Below, piece by piece: positions 26,088-39,060 of a stretch of DNA of 64,000 nt (position 1 is its first letter; every line of letters starts with the position of its first letter). Below the pieces are notes generated by a model that was given only the letters and a program-made list of their open reading frames with translations, searched no databases and had not been told where the DNA came from. A program made the translations under genes and the position numbers. Source of the stretch: Archegozetes longisetosus (taxonomy: Eukaryota; Arthropoda; Arachnida; Sarcoptiformes; Trhypochthoniidae); the NCBI GenBank assembly GCA_018873245.2, contig JAEMBT020000005.1, forward strand, positions 10,986,001-11,050,000, written 5' to 3'.

Positions 26088-27551
26088 TCAATTATCCGGA
26101 AAAATTTTGCATCTTATAAGTTTTTCAAACAGGTTATATAAAGCGTAGACTGAAAATCCTAACCACATTCCGGCCAAACCACCAAAACATGACAGGAACG
26201 ATACAAATGTAATCTCAGGCATGTGTCGAATCTCTTGATCAGGTAATCGGTTATGAGATATATGAACAAACGCTCTTCCATCCCATGAAGAAGTTTCTAA
26301 TTTGTGCTTATTATCGATATTAAAATCTAAATACTGATTGTCACAATCCGAACGACAATTAGATCTACAGTTGGGGTGAATTTCCCCAATATTTTCAAAA
26401 TAACAGTTTGAAGACTCAAATTCTATTAAATGTTTGCATATCTTATCTGAGCTGAATTTCTCGAGAAATTCTTTCCTTAAAGGAGCCCCAATACTGTGAA
26501 TACATTTTCCACACTTTTCTCTCAAACTTTTCAAAACACATCTGTCGATACACTCTATTTGTGACTTTTCTTCATCTAAATTACTTGTATTATAATCTCG
26601 ACAATTAGTTACATAGCCTGGAGGTAGAAGTTTTGTTTTGATCCGTGAAAAAGATATCGAATATAAATATCCAGGTTTTAGTTCAAGATAATTATTTTCA
26701 TAATCCATAAGTGGCAGAATATTCGGTGCATGCATTGAAAAATAATACTTAAAATGTTTGTCGTGAGAAGTACGCGGGAACCAATTCTTATCGTGATTTA
26801 TAGCGAAGTCAAAACTTTCTATTCGCATATAATTTTGATTCCAATCGCGTCTCAAATCACTGAAGAATGTGAAGCATTTTCGAGGAGGAAATCGGCCATA
26901 TTTTGAAACTATTGACTCGATTGGATTTAAATCTTGTATTTGGGTTATTTTTCTAGCACTGTGTGATCCATTTTTCATCAATCCTTTAACAGTTGCTTCA
27001 ATCGCAATATTAAATGTAAGGTTTCTTTCATATTCTGTTAGATGTTCAGTTGGATATTGATATAGAGGTTTATCTGAAAATTCGAAAGGAATACTTAATT
27101 CATCAAACATTTTTAAAACTGGCAATTCTTCAAATGCTTTCTCTGAAAGTTGAGCTGACTTTTCTAAAATTTTATCCAAAAGTACATTCACGGCTCCATA
27201 TTTGAAATCATTTTCATTAACATTACTCATTGCTTTCAGATAAAACTCGTATTCCTTTTCAAATTCTGGATAAAGTTTTACCAGTTTTTCCATAGATGTG
27301 AATGTTGGATAGCAGATAGTAATTGCGGGCAATTTTGCAAATTTTATTTTTTCCACTTTGATGTTAACCATTGTTTCTCCTTTTAAATAATTTTTAGTTA
27401 ACATGACTGTATAATAAGTTAATCCAAAGATACATATCGTAAGAACCAATACTTTAACAGAATATTTAACTTTGGTTTTAGTTGACACATTTCTACATTT
27501 TTGTAGAAATGCTTGGTTTTCTTCATACTCTTTATTGCGGTTCATATTCAC
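26088..27551 (-). CDS. DEG/ENaC channel 2, paralogue of channel 1
   Basis: This is a single-exon frame of 487 aa with start at 27551. TM1 is at about 31-51, followed by VNIKVEKIKFAKLPAITICY, nearly the same as channel 1. The extracellular region shares long blocks with it (for example INHDKNWFP and LLPPGYVTNCR). The cysteine-rich segment includes CIDRCVLKSLREKCGKC and a run of NCRSNC/DCDNQY. TM2 at about 448-472 contains GGLAGMWLGFS with the selectivity-filter pattern. The cytosolic tail is short. It lies between IR-C and IR-D on the opposite strand from channel 1. Ion-channel function follows from the family; stimulus unknown. Confidence 0.92.
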   Translation of the reverse strand: MNMNRNKEYEENQAFLQKCRNVSTKTKVKYSVKVLVLTICIFGLTYYTVMLTKNYLKGETMVNIKVEKIKFAKLPAITICYPTFTSMEKLVKLYPEFEKEYEFYLKAMSNVNENDFKYGAVNVLLDKILEKSAQLSEKAFEELPVLKMFDELSIPFEFSDKPLYQYPTEHLTEYERNLTFNIAIEATVKGLMKNGSHSARKITQIQDLNPIESIVSKYGRFPPRKCFTFFSDLRRDWNQNYMRIESFDFAINHDKNWFPRTSHDKHFKYYFSMHAPNILPLMDYENNYLELKPGYLYSISFSRIKTKLLPPGYVTNCRDYNTSNLDEEKSQIECIDRCVLKSLREKCGKCIHSIGAPLRKEFLEKFSSDKICKHLIEFESSNCYFENIGEIHPNCRSNCRSDCDNQYLDFNIDNKHKLETSSWDGRAFVHISHNRLPDQEIRHMPEITFVSFLSCFGGLAGMWLGFSVYALYNLFEKLIRCKIFPDN

Positions 27552-28085
27552 TAATTCATTAACAAAATGTTCATTAATTAACTTTAATTACATTTAATGA
27601 AAAATTTGAATAAAAAATGTTTTCTATCAAACTTTTACTCAAATCAACTTTCTATATAAGGTAAAAATCTTTATTATTATGACAATAAGAAAACTTATTC
27701 AAGTACCACTTCTATTCAGTCTATGGCTTGGCCGCAAACTTTATTCTCATACCTTATTTAATTATGAGGCGTAATATGAGTAAAGTAAACCTTGAAGTTA
27801 ATGGTATAAATTATCATCTCTTTGGAAAGTTTATGCTTAGATTTACGGGAAACAGCTTACGCTTCAGAAAAGAAATAAAAATTCCTTATTTTGAGAAACC
27901 AATTATTGATTACTAAAGTGACAAAGCATTGCTTTTCTGTCATATAATTATAATTTCAAATATAAAAGTAATTTATTCATAGGAAAACTTGCAGCAATAA
28001 GAGAATTAATGTGTCATGAATTTTGAATTTAAGTTTAGCATAAATTTTCGTGCAAAGTCATTGAATTCCCGATAAGTTCCATAAT

Positions 28086-28116
<31 letters not shown>

Positions 28117-29924
28117 TGGTATTTCAAACTTGTGCCACATGCAATTTTATTCAAGAACTCAAGTATAAGTACATTTTAATTAGTATAATAAATAATTTTG
28201 CAAAAATATAAAATAAATTTAGTTTATCAAAAATCTCAATTAAAATGACAGTTAAAATTAAAACCTAGGCTACACAGTTCTATTTCTATATACTTTATAA
28301 AAGTTAAGATTTTATTAAACTCAAAATTATATTCTAAGAAATATAAAAAAATGTTTTCGGAAAGTTTTCAAATGAATATAAGAAAATTTATGTGAATTTG
28401 TGTATTTAAAAATAAAAGACAACACTCCAACAAAGAAATCATTGATCTGATGATAAAAATAGAAAATTTTTTAAGCCTTAAGAAAGATAAAGACTGAATT
28501 TTTCGGTTGAGCTTGACAAACTTTGACTAACATGCTCCGAGACTTCAAAAGTTTAAAAAGTCATCATAGAATGCAATTTTACCTCTGATATCATTTGAAT
28601 ACATAAAATTAAGCCTTTTTAGCTTTTAGAAGAAAGGGTGAAACATATATTTGTTTCTAGAAAGAAATTGATCACCCTTATTAAACACAAACAACAATGT
28701 TAGTTATATTCATTCAGCTCGCAATTGAGTAATAATCATAGACTTACGATTTTTATAATGTTGAGCAAATTTTATTTTAGATTTTTGAATTTACAACTAT
28801 ATAACTTATTATTACCTTAAAATTTAATTTGAAATTTATTATCATTTTCTTTCATATCTTTTATAGCTGTTACTCATTGTATTAAAAAGTTCATGCAGTG
28901 TCTTAATTATTCAATCAATATCAGCTCAAAATAATAACTCAATAATACGACAAAAACTCATTAATAGAAAGACTCTACTTATGCATATTACTCTAATTGT
29001 TTCAACTCTCCTTACAAGTATGTACTGTATATAATAATTCCAATTCTTGTCTAAGAGGTTTTGGTTATCAACGTAATTGAACAATAACATAATAAATGAT
29101 GTTCACGAGTTTAAATTGAATGATAATAATTATCTTTACATTAATAGATATTAGAATTTAATCGTCTATTTGACTAATTAAATTACTTCATTTGGTACTA
29201 TTTAATACTTGATGATTAAATTTAATAAGGAAAGTCACAATTTAATGTATTAAAACAAAATTTCAACAAGTTTCATGCCTAAAATGAATTTAACTCATTC
29301 GGAATGCAGATTAAAAACAAAGCAATTTTGAAAAATTAGGTGATAAACAGTTTTCTTGATTTTTAATAGAGAAATTCTAGAATTTCTATTATGAATGAAA
29401 TTTTTACAATTACCTTCATATCAGAAAGGGTTATCAAGCAATGAAAACTTGAATAGAATCCTCTACCATGTTATGATCTTTGAAAAATTCACACTCAAGA
29501 TTGTGATTCTAGCTAGATTAATTTAATTTTGGTACATGTTTTAGTTTGGTAAAAGTAAGGACAATGGATAAGTTATATGGTCAGACAATAATTTTTGTGT
29601 CCATATTTCACTTTAAAAAATGTTCCCAAAATTTTAAAACTAATTACTCAAACAATAAGAAATTTTGTGACCTGTATAGTTTTAAATAAGTAGACATTAA
29701 AGAATATTATTTTAAAAAATTTTAAAAATTGATAAAATTTATAACTTTATTACGAGCCGAACCATTTGTGATATTGTTTTTCTCGTCAATGAGAGGAATA
29801 CCACTGGGAGTGTTGATACAGGGCAAGTTATGTAGGCTTAAATGCAATCTAAATTATGATTTTGAAGTTACTTGTGAAGTTATCCGTAAATTTAATTTAC
29901 GAAACGCCATTATTGAAATATGAA
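27552..29924. other. Intergenic, AT-rich
   Basis: No gene is supported. A (TTA)n microsatellite lies at about 28089-28120. Short frames at 27728 and 29729 have no recognisable content; the second may be a distal part of the retrotransposon relic that follows. Confidence 0.4.
28089..28120. repeat. (TTA)n microsatellite
   Basis: About ten TTA/ATT units in a row. No gene is close by. Confidence 0.9.
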
Positions 29925-30900
29925 GACTACCAGAGTGCTGGAAAGTTGTCATAAAGCCTGAAATCAACTACATTATATAATATTAAAATATCATTTTTAT
30001 ATCTGTTTTCTATAAGGAGATATGAATATGCAATTACTTTTCAGCGGCCCTAATAGAATGTTGAAAAAAATCAGTAGTTTTTCCTCCCTATAAGTAAACA
30101 AAAAGTGTGAATCAACTAATTATTGATCGGTATCACTGTCAATAATACTGAATAAGCTATTAGAAAAGCACTTTAGAACTCCTAATTATTTAGATGACAA
30201 ATCATATCTTCTCGGAAATCGACTCGGGTTTAGAAATAACTGCTCGACGGTTGATACACTTTTGCAAATATAACTATTTGTATATGTATGAGATACGTCA
30301 ATGTATACTAGTGTTATAGGTATTGATTTTAAAAAAGTATTTGCGATATAATTTGTCAAAGGATTTTGTATTTGAAGCTCACTCTATATAGATTAAACTT
30401 CAAGACCGTTTGATTAAATTTATCTGACAGATATGACAATTCGTATGATTATATGGCAAAAATTTAGTTATTATCACTCGATACTGAAGTAATCAAGACT
30501 CAATCATCGGTACATTAATTTCGTGTATTTGAACTACGGAATTTTGTTTAAACCAGCGTTATATGTTGCTGATACCACTTTTATACTTATGTAAAAATAT
30601 TCAGCCAAATTGAAGATAAATGTGAACCCAAACAAGGTAATATTGGGTTAATGGCTGTTCGAAAACGAGTTAATTGTCAATCACGAAAATTATTGTAATC
30701 TGGTAAAAGCTGCAATGATTTTAATATCAATGCTAATAACGAGAAAATATTCAGAACTTGAGAAAAGAAAATTTTAGGTTTAATTTTGGTGGCCTCTAGT
30801 ATGGTTGATAGTTTTCACGTTACGAAAACATGAAAATTATTAAGAATATTTTTAAAAATTAATACATTCGATACTAGTGTTATCTTTAAGCTCAGTGTTA
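29925..30900 (+). pseudogene. Decayed non-LTR retrotransposon reverse transcriptase
   Basis: Fragments in shifting frames follow the order of a non-LTR reverse transcriptase. They are ECWKVVIKP (the PxxWK block), LLEKHFRTPNYLDDKS then LGFRNNCSTVDTL (the QxGFRxxxST block), DFKKVFAI (the DlsKAFD block) and LYVADTTF (a degraded FADD box). Stops and frameshifts are frequent and the catalytic Asp pair is damaged. The ends are not defined. Confidence 0.65.
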
Positions 30901-31489
30901 AGGTACTTGTTTTACTTCAAATGACTTATAGAACACAATGTCAGAGAAATCAGCTTGAGGGGCCCACTTAAGGGTAGGGACCTCCGTTTGAGGTAAAGTT
31001 TCCTTTTCATTAACATCCTTTAAATATCAAAATTGAGCTTTATATGAATATATGCAGCTGTAATAACAGAAATGCATTAGTTAAATAGGGCTTGTAAATA
31101 AATTTTGTGCAAAAATGTCAGTTAAATTTGTCATTTACTTTTTATGATTAGAACAAGTTTTCATATATTTATGTTATTGCTAATCACGATTTTTTATTCA
31201 TATATGACGTTCATGTATTTATCAAGGAACCAAGAATTAGTTTTTTAATTAATTAAAAAATCCAGAAAATGATCGGTTTCTATTAATCAGTAAAACAAGA
31301 GAGTAAAGCAAAAGTCAAACCAATCGATATTTATATTGAACAATATAAATAGCTTTGCAGTATATAATATTTTCATCTCATTTTCTTTTAATATTTTAAA
31401 TAGACAATCATTTATTTAGTAATGATTAGCTGAAGTGCTTTTGACGGATATGATTTCCAACTAACGATGTCTGTCCATTCATTCGCAAA
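30901..31489. other. Intergenic upstream of IR-D
   Basis: Nothing recognised. Confidence 0.4.
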
Positions 31490-33518
31490 ATGGTTGCAAT
31501 TGAATATATAATTTCAAATTGTTTTTTACTATCACCTCTAACTAATTATTGCAGTGAAAACTGCACCAAAAGTAGATATATTAATCCTCCTAACATAAAT
31601 ATTGCAACAGTTAAACGGGACACAGAAGTGAGTGTTAATTTTATAACCTATTGTTTTCTTTTAGGATTTTTCGAATAACTTATTTTTTAGAATCTATATT
31701 AATCTCAAAATACTCTAAAAAGTTTTGTATTTAAATGACTTAAGGTGTGGATATGTCATTTGGAAGCAGAACTGATGAAATTCTTTATGTCTAACTTTAA
31801 TGTGACTTATCGCAATCATGAAGATGGTAAACTACTTGATGAACTCTACTCACTAAAGGTTTTTAAACTTATAAAATTTTAGAAATCTATGAAGAGTTTA
31901 AACTTAATGACCATTTTCCCAAAAACTAAATAAAGGTTTTTGACACGAAATTATTCATAATTTTATTTTGTAAGTTAAATAACGGGTCCGGATAAAAATT
32001 ATTGTTTTTTCATAGAACATAGATTTGGTCTTGCAAGAATCCACAATAGAAGAGTTTCTTTATGAATCTGGTTGGATAGCCCCATGGGTCAATCAAGAAA
32101 AGAAATTTGCAATTTTAAGTGCACTATACCCGAAACCAAAACATTTTTTAAAGATATTTTTGAGCACATTTTCTTTTCAAATTTGGTTGTCACTAATAAT
32201 AGCCATTCTATCAGTTGGAATAGTTGTCTATTTGGACCATAAGATGCAGAGTATACAATTGCAATTTTTGAAAAAACTTATATTTATCTATAATATTTTC
32301 AAATGAAAATTTTAGTTAATTTAAATAGCAACAAAAAATTCAATATGGACTTCGGAAAGACGATTATGAATGTAATCGCAGCCCTACTTAATCAAGAGAT
32401 TAGAGACAGAAAAATAATTCTAATGACTGCTTGGTCTTTTATGGCCATGATATTAGTGTTATATCTTTCATCAAACATATTGTCTTCTCTTGTGTTTCAA
32501 CCAATGGAAACAATCAATAATTTTGAAGAATTAATGCAATCAAATATGAGTATCGTGACAGGCAACTGGTCTTATCTCTATTATGCTCACAATTGGGCTG
32601 GAAATGATAAAAAATTAATTTTTTTACATGAGAGGATAACAAGTTTGTATGATTGGGACGTATGTAATGTCTCGCCCTATGATTCAGACTTATTTTACAA
32701 CTTTTGTTCTACTTTCTATTAAAGGATGAAGGTTACAAAACAATTCTCGAAAATGTAGCTAATAAGAAATGGGCCTATATTAGAGAAGAGAAACTTATAG
32801 AAAAACTGACATTAAGTTATCCACATTTTAACCAGTTCATGGCTATTGCTGAAGAAAAATATTATCCAACTTTATTTGGATACCCTATCAACAAAATTCA
32901 TAGCGAAACGCGGGACAAAGTCTATAAAATGTAAGCTTTCTATTATAATGAGATTTACATAAACTAAAGAGTTTTAAATTAAAAATCTTCGAGTAATATT
33001 AATTCTGTATAACCTAAGTTAACATTTGATTGACTAATATTTTATAGTTATTTATTAAAGAAACAGTTTGAAATTTCTATTAAAAGAGTAAATTCTGCTT
33101 CTGTAAGCTTAGTTTCAAGTTACTATTTAACTAATTCTTAAATATTTAATTCATTCTTTTAGTTAGTATTTAAAGTTTCCATCTAAAAATAATGAGAACT
33201 TTTGCGACCACTTTTTCATTAGTCCTGAATTTCTCTCCTCATAGTATTGAATGTTTGATTGAAGCTGGGATCTACGTACGATGGCAGACATTATACAAAG
33301 AACTTGAGAGATTTCGTGGTTTGCGTTATTCAAGAAGTTACAATTTTACTGATAATGATATGAGAAATAAACCTAAACAACTTGAACTTTCTATGTTTCA
33401 GGGTTCCTTCTTAGTAGAATTATATTGCATTGCTGTTTCTTGTTCATTATTAATAATAGAAATTTTGTACTCAAAATTCAATTCAAAATTTTGTGTACGA
33501 TTTGAAAAATTGTTTTAA
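31490..33518 (+). CDS. Divergent ionotropic receptor IR-D, six exons
   Basis: Exons: 31490-31627, 31745-31858, 32016-32250, 32316-32659, 32725-32930 and 33245-33518. All introns are GT-AG with compatible phases, giving 436 aa. The N-terminus (MVAIEYIISNCFLLSPLTNYC) could be a weak signal peptide, unlike IR-B and IR-C. M1 is in exon 3 (FQIWLSLIIAILSVGIVVY), M3 in exon 4 (LMTAWSFMAMILVLYLSS) and M4 in the last exon (FLVELYCIAVSCSLLIIEIL), after the IR-typical EAGIYVRW block. The exon that matches IR-B exons 2 and 3 is fused here. The 65-bp intron at 32660-32724 (GTATGT...AAAG) resolves what otherwise looks like a frameshift. Ligand unknown. Confidence 0.85.
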
Positions 33519-34984
33519 ATATGAATGAAATTGAAAAATGATTAACACTTGCCACTCAAAGCAGAGTTATCAAAGTCTGCAAATTTATAATAAAAAAATA
33601 TAGATGATATTTTTAAACATGTGTCGCTTCATATGATTCTTTAAGCTTTCACCATAGAATGTTTTAGTACAACTATTTGTTCGTTATATTCAAGATTAAG
33701 AATATATATACGAATAGAGTTGAGCTTATTCTAGAATTTTTTTTTCACAATATACGAAGTCGCTTAATAATGAAATAAGAGTTAAGACTTGAATGAAGTG
33801 AACATTTGTTCTATATTCGAAACTTATTTTCATCGATCGGAATAACACGAAAATCTATTCGAATCAATCTATCAACAAATGATAAGTATTTCACAATTTT
33901 GTGTCGTAATAATATTCTGTATTATCTGTATCTCTATATTATTTAAATGTTTGCATGATCTTTGCTATTTATCAGATTTATTCAAACAAACATCAAACTT
34001 ACTAACTTGAACAAATTTGTTCTTGCGCACCTTAGAAACGTATTTTAAAGTTTTAGATTCTTTATTGCAGTTCTCAATGCTTAAAATATTACAATCACAC
34101 AAAGTACAAAGTTTAAGAATGAAATTATATATAAAATTATTAATATTAAAACGTCTATTAATATTAGTGTGACTTGCAAGTCTTTTTTTGCAGTTAAGTT
34201 AGATGTAATTATCAATTTTGAATAAAATCTTTGCGTTAATTCTTAACCAGTTATAAATCAATAGAACTTTTAAAGTTTAAAGCGAAATATAATTCTGAAA
34301 GATTAAGATTACTATTATCTGGTTATTATAATATAGAACTTTTATCAAATTTGATTTCGACTTTTAGTAGTAAGACTAGTAGTAATAGAATATTTCATAT
34401 AAATTACTAATATATGAATAGCCTAATCATCTATATATCAACAGATCGTCAACAACAGGAGGCTTTTAAGAATATTATTTGTCGTATTAACCTTAGCACC
34501 TAATGTAATTTAGTACTGAATAAAGTGTATTTGATTCTTCAGAATGTCTTACACGTGATATACACTCAATAATAGTTTTATATCAAACCATTATCACATG
34601 TTCAGTTAAATTGACTACTGAGATTTACATTACTGTCACTCGTATCATTTCAAATGATGCGTTAATAATAAAAATAAATTTTATTTTATTTGTATGAAAA
34701 TATATTTGATTGCAACAAACAATTTTTATCTATAATGCACGAGTTTAGGACCAATTTATTTTGATTAAAAGTATTCGCCATTCTTTGCTAGAGATAATTT
34801 ATCTCAAGTATTTATCTATCCTGTATAAAATAGTATATAAACATTGATTTTTTCTATTGTATAAGAATACTTTTGTCGTCATTAAAAAATTGTTAATTGT
34901 AAGAATGTTTGAGAAGCTCGTGCAATAGAGGTTTAAAAACAAACTTTATTGAACAGACTATTTTCTAGATAGAATTTAAAAATA
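33519..34984. other. Intergenic, nothing recognised
   Basis: Strongly AT-rich with many stops. No repeat arms or homology are visible to me. Confidence 0.4.
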
Positions 34985-35620
34985 GTCGCTTCGGGCTCGA
35001 ATGCATCCCTTGATTCGATCCTGTCACTTGCTGAAGGCAGGCATTCTTCAACTTTTATCAATGTTAAAAGGTCATTGACTGCTCCTCAGTTACTTCTTCT
35101 GTCTCAAAGCTCTTTCAAATTCTCCTTGAGGATTTTGAAAAGTCAGATATTGCAAGGGGCTAGATCCGAAGAATCAGGGCAACGTTATAAGACTCATTTC
35201 CTCCAAGTACTTGTGGGTAACAGAAGCAGTATGTAGCCTGGCATTGTCATAATAAATCATAAGACACTTGAAATCTGTTTTTGGTTTCTGATTGGTGACA
35301 GCCTCGAAGACCTGTGTCAAGCATACAACCATTCTGCGATCATTTTTTCTCTTGGACCCAACCTCACGCACTTGACTAGTTCAGTGGATCTGAAGAAAAT
35401 AGCATACACAACTTTTTTACTTATAATTCTTGTTTAGACAATTTTGGCAGTTCTTCATCATCAAAGATTCATATCTTGGCCTTACGACTAGATAGAGAGT
35501 CGTAATAGCAAACCCAAGTCTCATCTCCGGTAAGAATTCGACTGATGATCCGTTGGCCTTGATCTTTGAACATCAGATTCTCTTGACAAATTTTCATTCT
35601 GGAAGACATTTGTGAGTCTG
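34985..35620 (-). pseudogene. mariner (DD34D-type) transposase pseudogene
   Basis: Read on the minus strand, RILTGDETWVCYYDS gives the first catalytic Asp and MIYYDNARLHTASVT the second. A degraded DSSDLAPCNI block with GCIRA-like ends covers the third Asp and C-terminus. Several stops and a frameshift break it, and the N-terminal helix-turn-helix part is missing or unrecognisable. Confidence 0.8.
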
Positions 35621-36551
35621 TAAGCAAATGAGAAATCCATTAGATACAAACCTTCAGACTAAAGATATTCCGCATAATGCCATGAAGATAACAAAATTAT
35701 TTCGTCAAATCCTTTAATCATACCAGAAAAAATTAAAATTTACTGAATGAATATTATTTTTTACTAATAGATAGCCATCGAGCTTTTCTTTTGCTTTAAA
35801 ATACCTGAAAATGTTTAAATCATTAGACAAAATTTTGTTCTCATATTTTGAATGTTGATATGAAGAAAGAGATGAATACCTATAAACAAGAAAGTTGTCA
35901 AATCTGAAAATTAGAGGTTATTTTACTAACAGTACAAGCTCTATTCATTGAGATAGATCTTCAAAATGAGGCCTTATACGTATTTGTCTTCACGCATAAG
36001 ATAGAAGGCACAAGAAAGCATAAACCTTGAAAGTTTCTTATGATCATCAAGATTGTTTTCTCATAATTTTAAACAAATTTCACTAGAACAATTAGTATTG
36101 ATATTCAAAAATGGCTAATTCTACTGCAAATACGAGCAAAATTTATGCAATCGCGACTAGCATTATTACCCGGTCAGGTTTCATCGGGACCGTCTCGACT
36201 TGTAAAAGTTTATTGCCATAATGCATTAATATTTCGAGTTAATTTGATTTCAAATATTTAAAGACTAAACAATTTTGAGAATAAGAAAACTCAAACTGAT
36301 ATTAATATTTTTGAACTAATATCAAATTACTCGTAAATAACTCATGAAAATTTAGCTAAAATTTGATAAATAAGCCAAACATTGTTTTCTAGTTTCTTCT
36401 TGAAGCCTAAAACTTTATTACAATTATAAAGCTTTCAGCGCCCAAAATTATTATAAATAGTGTTGGACGTTATCTCAACTCAGTGAACAATAGTTTATGG
36501 AATTTTTTCGAGTTTACTATTTATTAAACCATTTGTCTAAATAGAAATCTG
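35621..36551. other. Intergenic, nothing recognised
   Basis: No coding or repeat feature supported. Confidence 0.35.
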
Positions 36552-37181
36552 ATACAGTAGAACCTCTCTATGTTGAACCCGCTTCTGCCAAAAAATCTTG
36601 TTCAAAATAGCGAGTTTTCAAAATAGCCGGTACGTTGAAAAAAGTTCGAAATAAAAATTTCGCTTAAAATGCAATATTTGAATGATTAACACTAAAATTT
36701 TATTTAGATTGAGGTTCAAGTTTGAGGCTCGTCCACGAATTTCTGGAACCTGAACTGCTCAGCAGTATTAATGACAAGGATTTTTTTTGTGAAAATTCGA
36801 TGTGTTATTATATCTCGAAACTATTCAACAAATATTTCAAAATAAAGGGGTACACAATAATATAGACTGATAATTAAAAGCGGGTGCGTTAATTAAAAGG
36901 AAAAAAAAGCTTGATGACCCTCTGTATTTAATGTTTTGAATAAATTGAATATTCTGATTGATTAAAACTATTGAAAGTCAGAAGGCAATACAAATCAGTT
37001 GGACAAGAATTCTGCCTTGAATTTATTTGAAGTATTAGAGAATTATATCTTATCGATTCAAAATACTTTTGAGTGTGGAGAACTGATCGATGTGGATGAA
37101 TTCAACAGTGATTTTAAGTCTGAATTATTTGAGGATGACGATATTGAGGATGAATATATCCTGAATTCGAATGAGATGTAA
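36552..37181. mobile_element. pogo/Tigger-like element remnant
   Basis: CAGTAGAACCTCTCTATGTT at about 36555 is the typical pogo/Tigger terminus. The matching right terminus was not found. Downstream, 36999-37181 encodes an acidic 60-residue tail (FEDDDIEDEYIL), plausible for the C-terminal end of a pogo transposase. Assignment of the coding scrap is weak; the terminus is better supported. Confidence 0.5.
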
Positions 37182-37247
37182 GTAAAGCTCACATTTTTGG
37201 AATTCAAATAGTATTTTGAAATAGCTATTAATTTCTTAGATTTTTCA

Positions 37248-38511
37248 CAAAGAGGTTGTCCGGAGATCCTATGGGGAGTTGGCCCCTTTTGAAATATATC
37301 ATCTTATATGTATCAATCGAAAGCTCTCGTCGAACTGAGCAAAAGTTTTGCTGGCCAGATTGAAATTGGTCCATAGGTTTAAAAGTTATCGGCAAAAAAC
37401 CGTTAACATTGCCGTATATGGAGAAGTGTTACATCTTTGTAAACCATTTTGAGTCATATATCAGCTGAGATCACTGCTTTTTATCAGCTAAAATACCATT
37501 GCTTGCCTACTCACATAATACAATGATTACTCTACATATAATAAAAGTTTTCCGCAATTTTCGGCCCTTAACACAAAGTTTTCGAACTAGAACTTTTTGT
37601 ATTTTCATACTAGGTTATGTGCTTCTTTAAATTCAATAATAGGTAACCCGATCAATTTGTGTCAAGAACTTAGATTAGCGATTGAAGATTTTCAATTTTT
37701 AGAAAACTTACTCAATAATAACAAAACATGACTTATTCTACTGTCGAATAGACTTGGTTGCTATGACTAAGGTGACCATCTCTGGCTTGACTCATGACGG
37801 GACAAAAAATATCAAAGGGGGGACCCTTACATTTTTAAAAAGAAAAATGCCTCATTTATTAGTCATCACAAATATTTAGGTATCAAACAATACTTTCTAA
37901 TATTAAAACGTTGAAAATTATTAGTCATGGTTGATTTCAAAAGTACATTCTTCTTTGTAAATGGCATCTTTCAAAGGTTATTCAAAGTAAGAAATACTGG
38001 TTTATATCAGATACATCAAGGCAGAAAAGATTGATTCATTAACTTTTGATTTTAAATCATAAATGCTCAAAACATTGAACTGGATTTCTTAATCCCTTAT
38101 CATTTGTAAAATAAATTCAATGTTTGAGAAATATTTTCTAAGCATATTTTTCAAAATGAAAATTGACAAAACGGGACAACTAATTGTCCCATCGAGAGTT
38201 TTTTGATCTGACGGGATTTCTGTCTTTTATCTTTAAACAGACGGGAATGTCCCGTCAAAAAACGGGACGGGTGGTCACCCTAGCTATGACTAAACATACC
38301 AAATCTCATGATTCTATGTTTAATAGTTATTGAGTTATAAGCTATCAAAGTTTTAAATTTTTTTTGGGCTTTTAGACCGTTTGCCGTGTGACATGAAAAG
38401 ATTTGAAGGTGCCATTATACTTCAGTTGACCACCTCTACGTGTTGGTAAAGTCGGCAGGTCTAAACTCGATCGGGTGCAAAATCACTGTGGATGTCCGGA
38501 CAACCTCTTTG
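37248..38511. mobile_element. Unclassified TIR element, host of a nested hAT MITE
   Basis: The ends carry the same inverted sequence, CAAAGAGGTTGTCCGGA at 37248 and TCCGGACAACCTCTTTG ending at 38511, then diverge after a few more bases. Removing the nested element (37768-38282) leaves about 750 bp with no open frame. No clean target duplication is visible, so the superfamily is open. Confidence 0.7.
37768..38282. mobile_element. Nested hAT-type MITE with 8-bp target duplication
   Basis: The 515-bp element has termini TAAGGTGACCA and (reverse complement of the right end) TAGGGTGACCA, and both subterminal regions are rich in GACGGGAC/GTCCCGTC. A perfect 8-bp duplication GCTATGAC lies at 37760-37767 and 38283-38290. 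It is younger than the surrounding element 37248-38511. Confidence 0.9.
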
Positions 38512-38589
38512 AGAAGATATTTTCCAAAAATTCATAAAAAATTTTAAAATTTTCAGAGTAATAGAAAATTTTATAAGACTTTTGAAAAA

Positions 38590-39060
38590 TTAAGATTATG
38601 AAGAGTTGTTGCGGAGAAAATTGCACATATTTTGATCCTCATTCCAATCATCCACTTAAAACAATACAAAAAAGTTTTCTCGAAAACTTAAGTACAAATG
38701 ATACGTAGAGGATTATCACAGAAAATTTGCTGATTTCAGAGAATCAATCAGAGATCAATAAAAGAGATCAAATTCAAGCTTTTAATAATTATGCATTAAT
38801 GAAATATTCCGAAGCGAGAAGTTCTTACCTCCTTGGACACAACATAGATATTAGAAGATGAGATATCGAGTTTTCAACAAAACTAACTTCGAATTTAAAG
38901 CCTCCGACAACTTGGGCGTCGAAATTTAATTGTGTTAGTCGAATTATATCACGTAAAGCAGTTAGAATAATGTTGGTTAAAGATGTCGGAAATTTTCCAG
39001 ATATTAAAAAGTCAATTGATAATTTTTAAAAATTATTTGAGGAAAAGAAAAGAATTATAC
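38590..39060 (+). pseudogene. Possible transposase scrap (helix-turn-helix region)
   Basis: The stretch keeps long partial frames (NYALMKYSEARSSYLLGHN, then TTWASKFNCVSRIISRKAVR). The second loosely recalls the WxxRFxxxHxIxSRK core of pogo-type CENP-B DNA-binding domains. Stops interrupt it. It may belong to the same pogo-like element as 36552 and 40876, but that is inference. Confidence 0.3.

Noticed and set aside
32660-32724. Apparent frameshift in IR-D
   Set aside because: GTATGT at the start and AAAG at the end define a 65-bp intron with matching phase.
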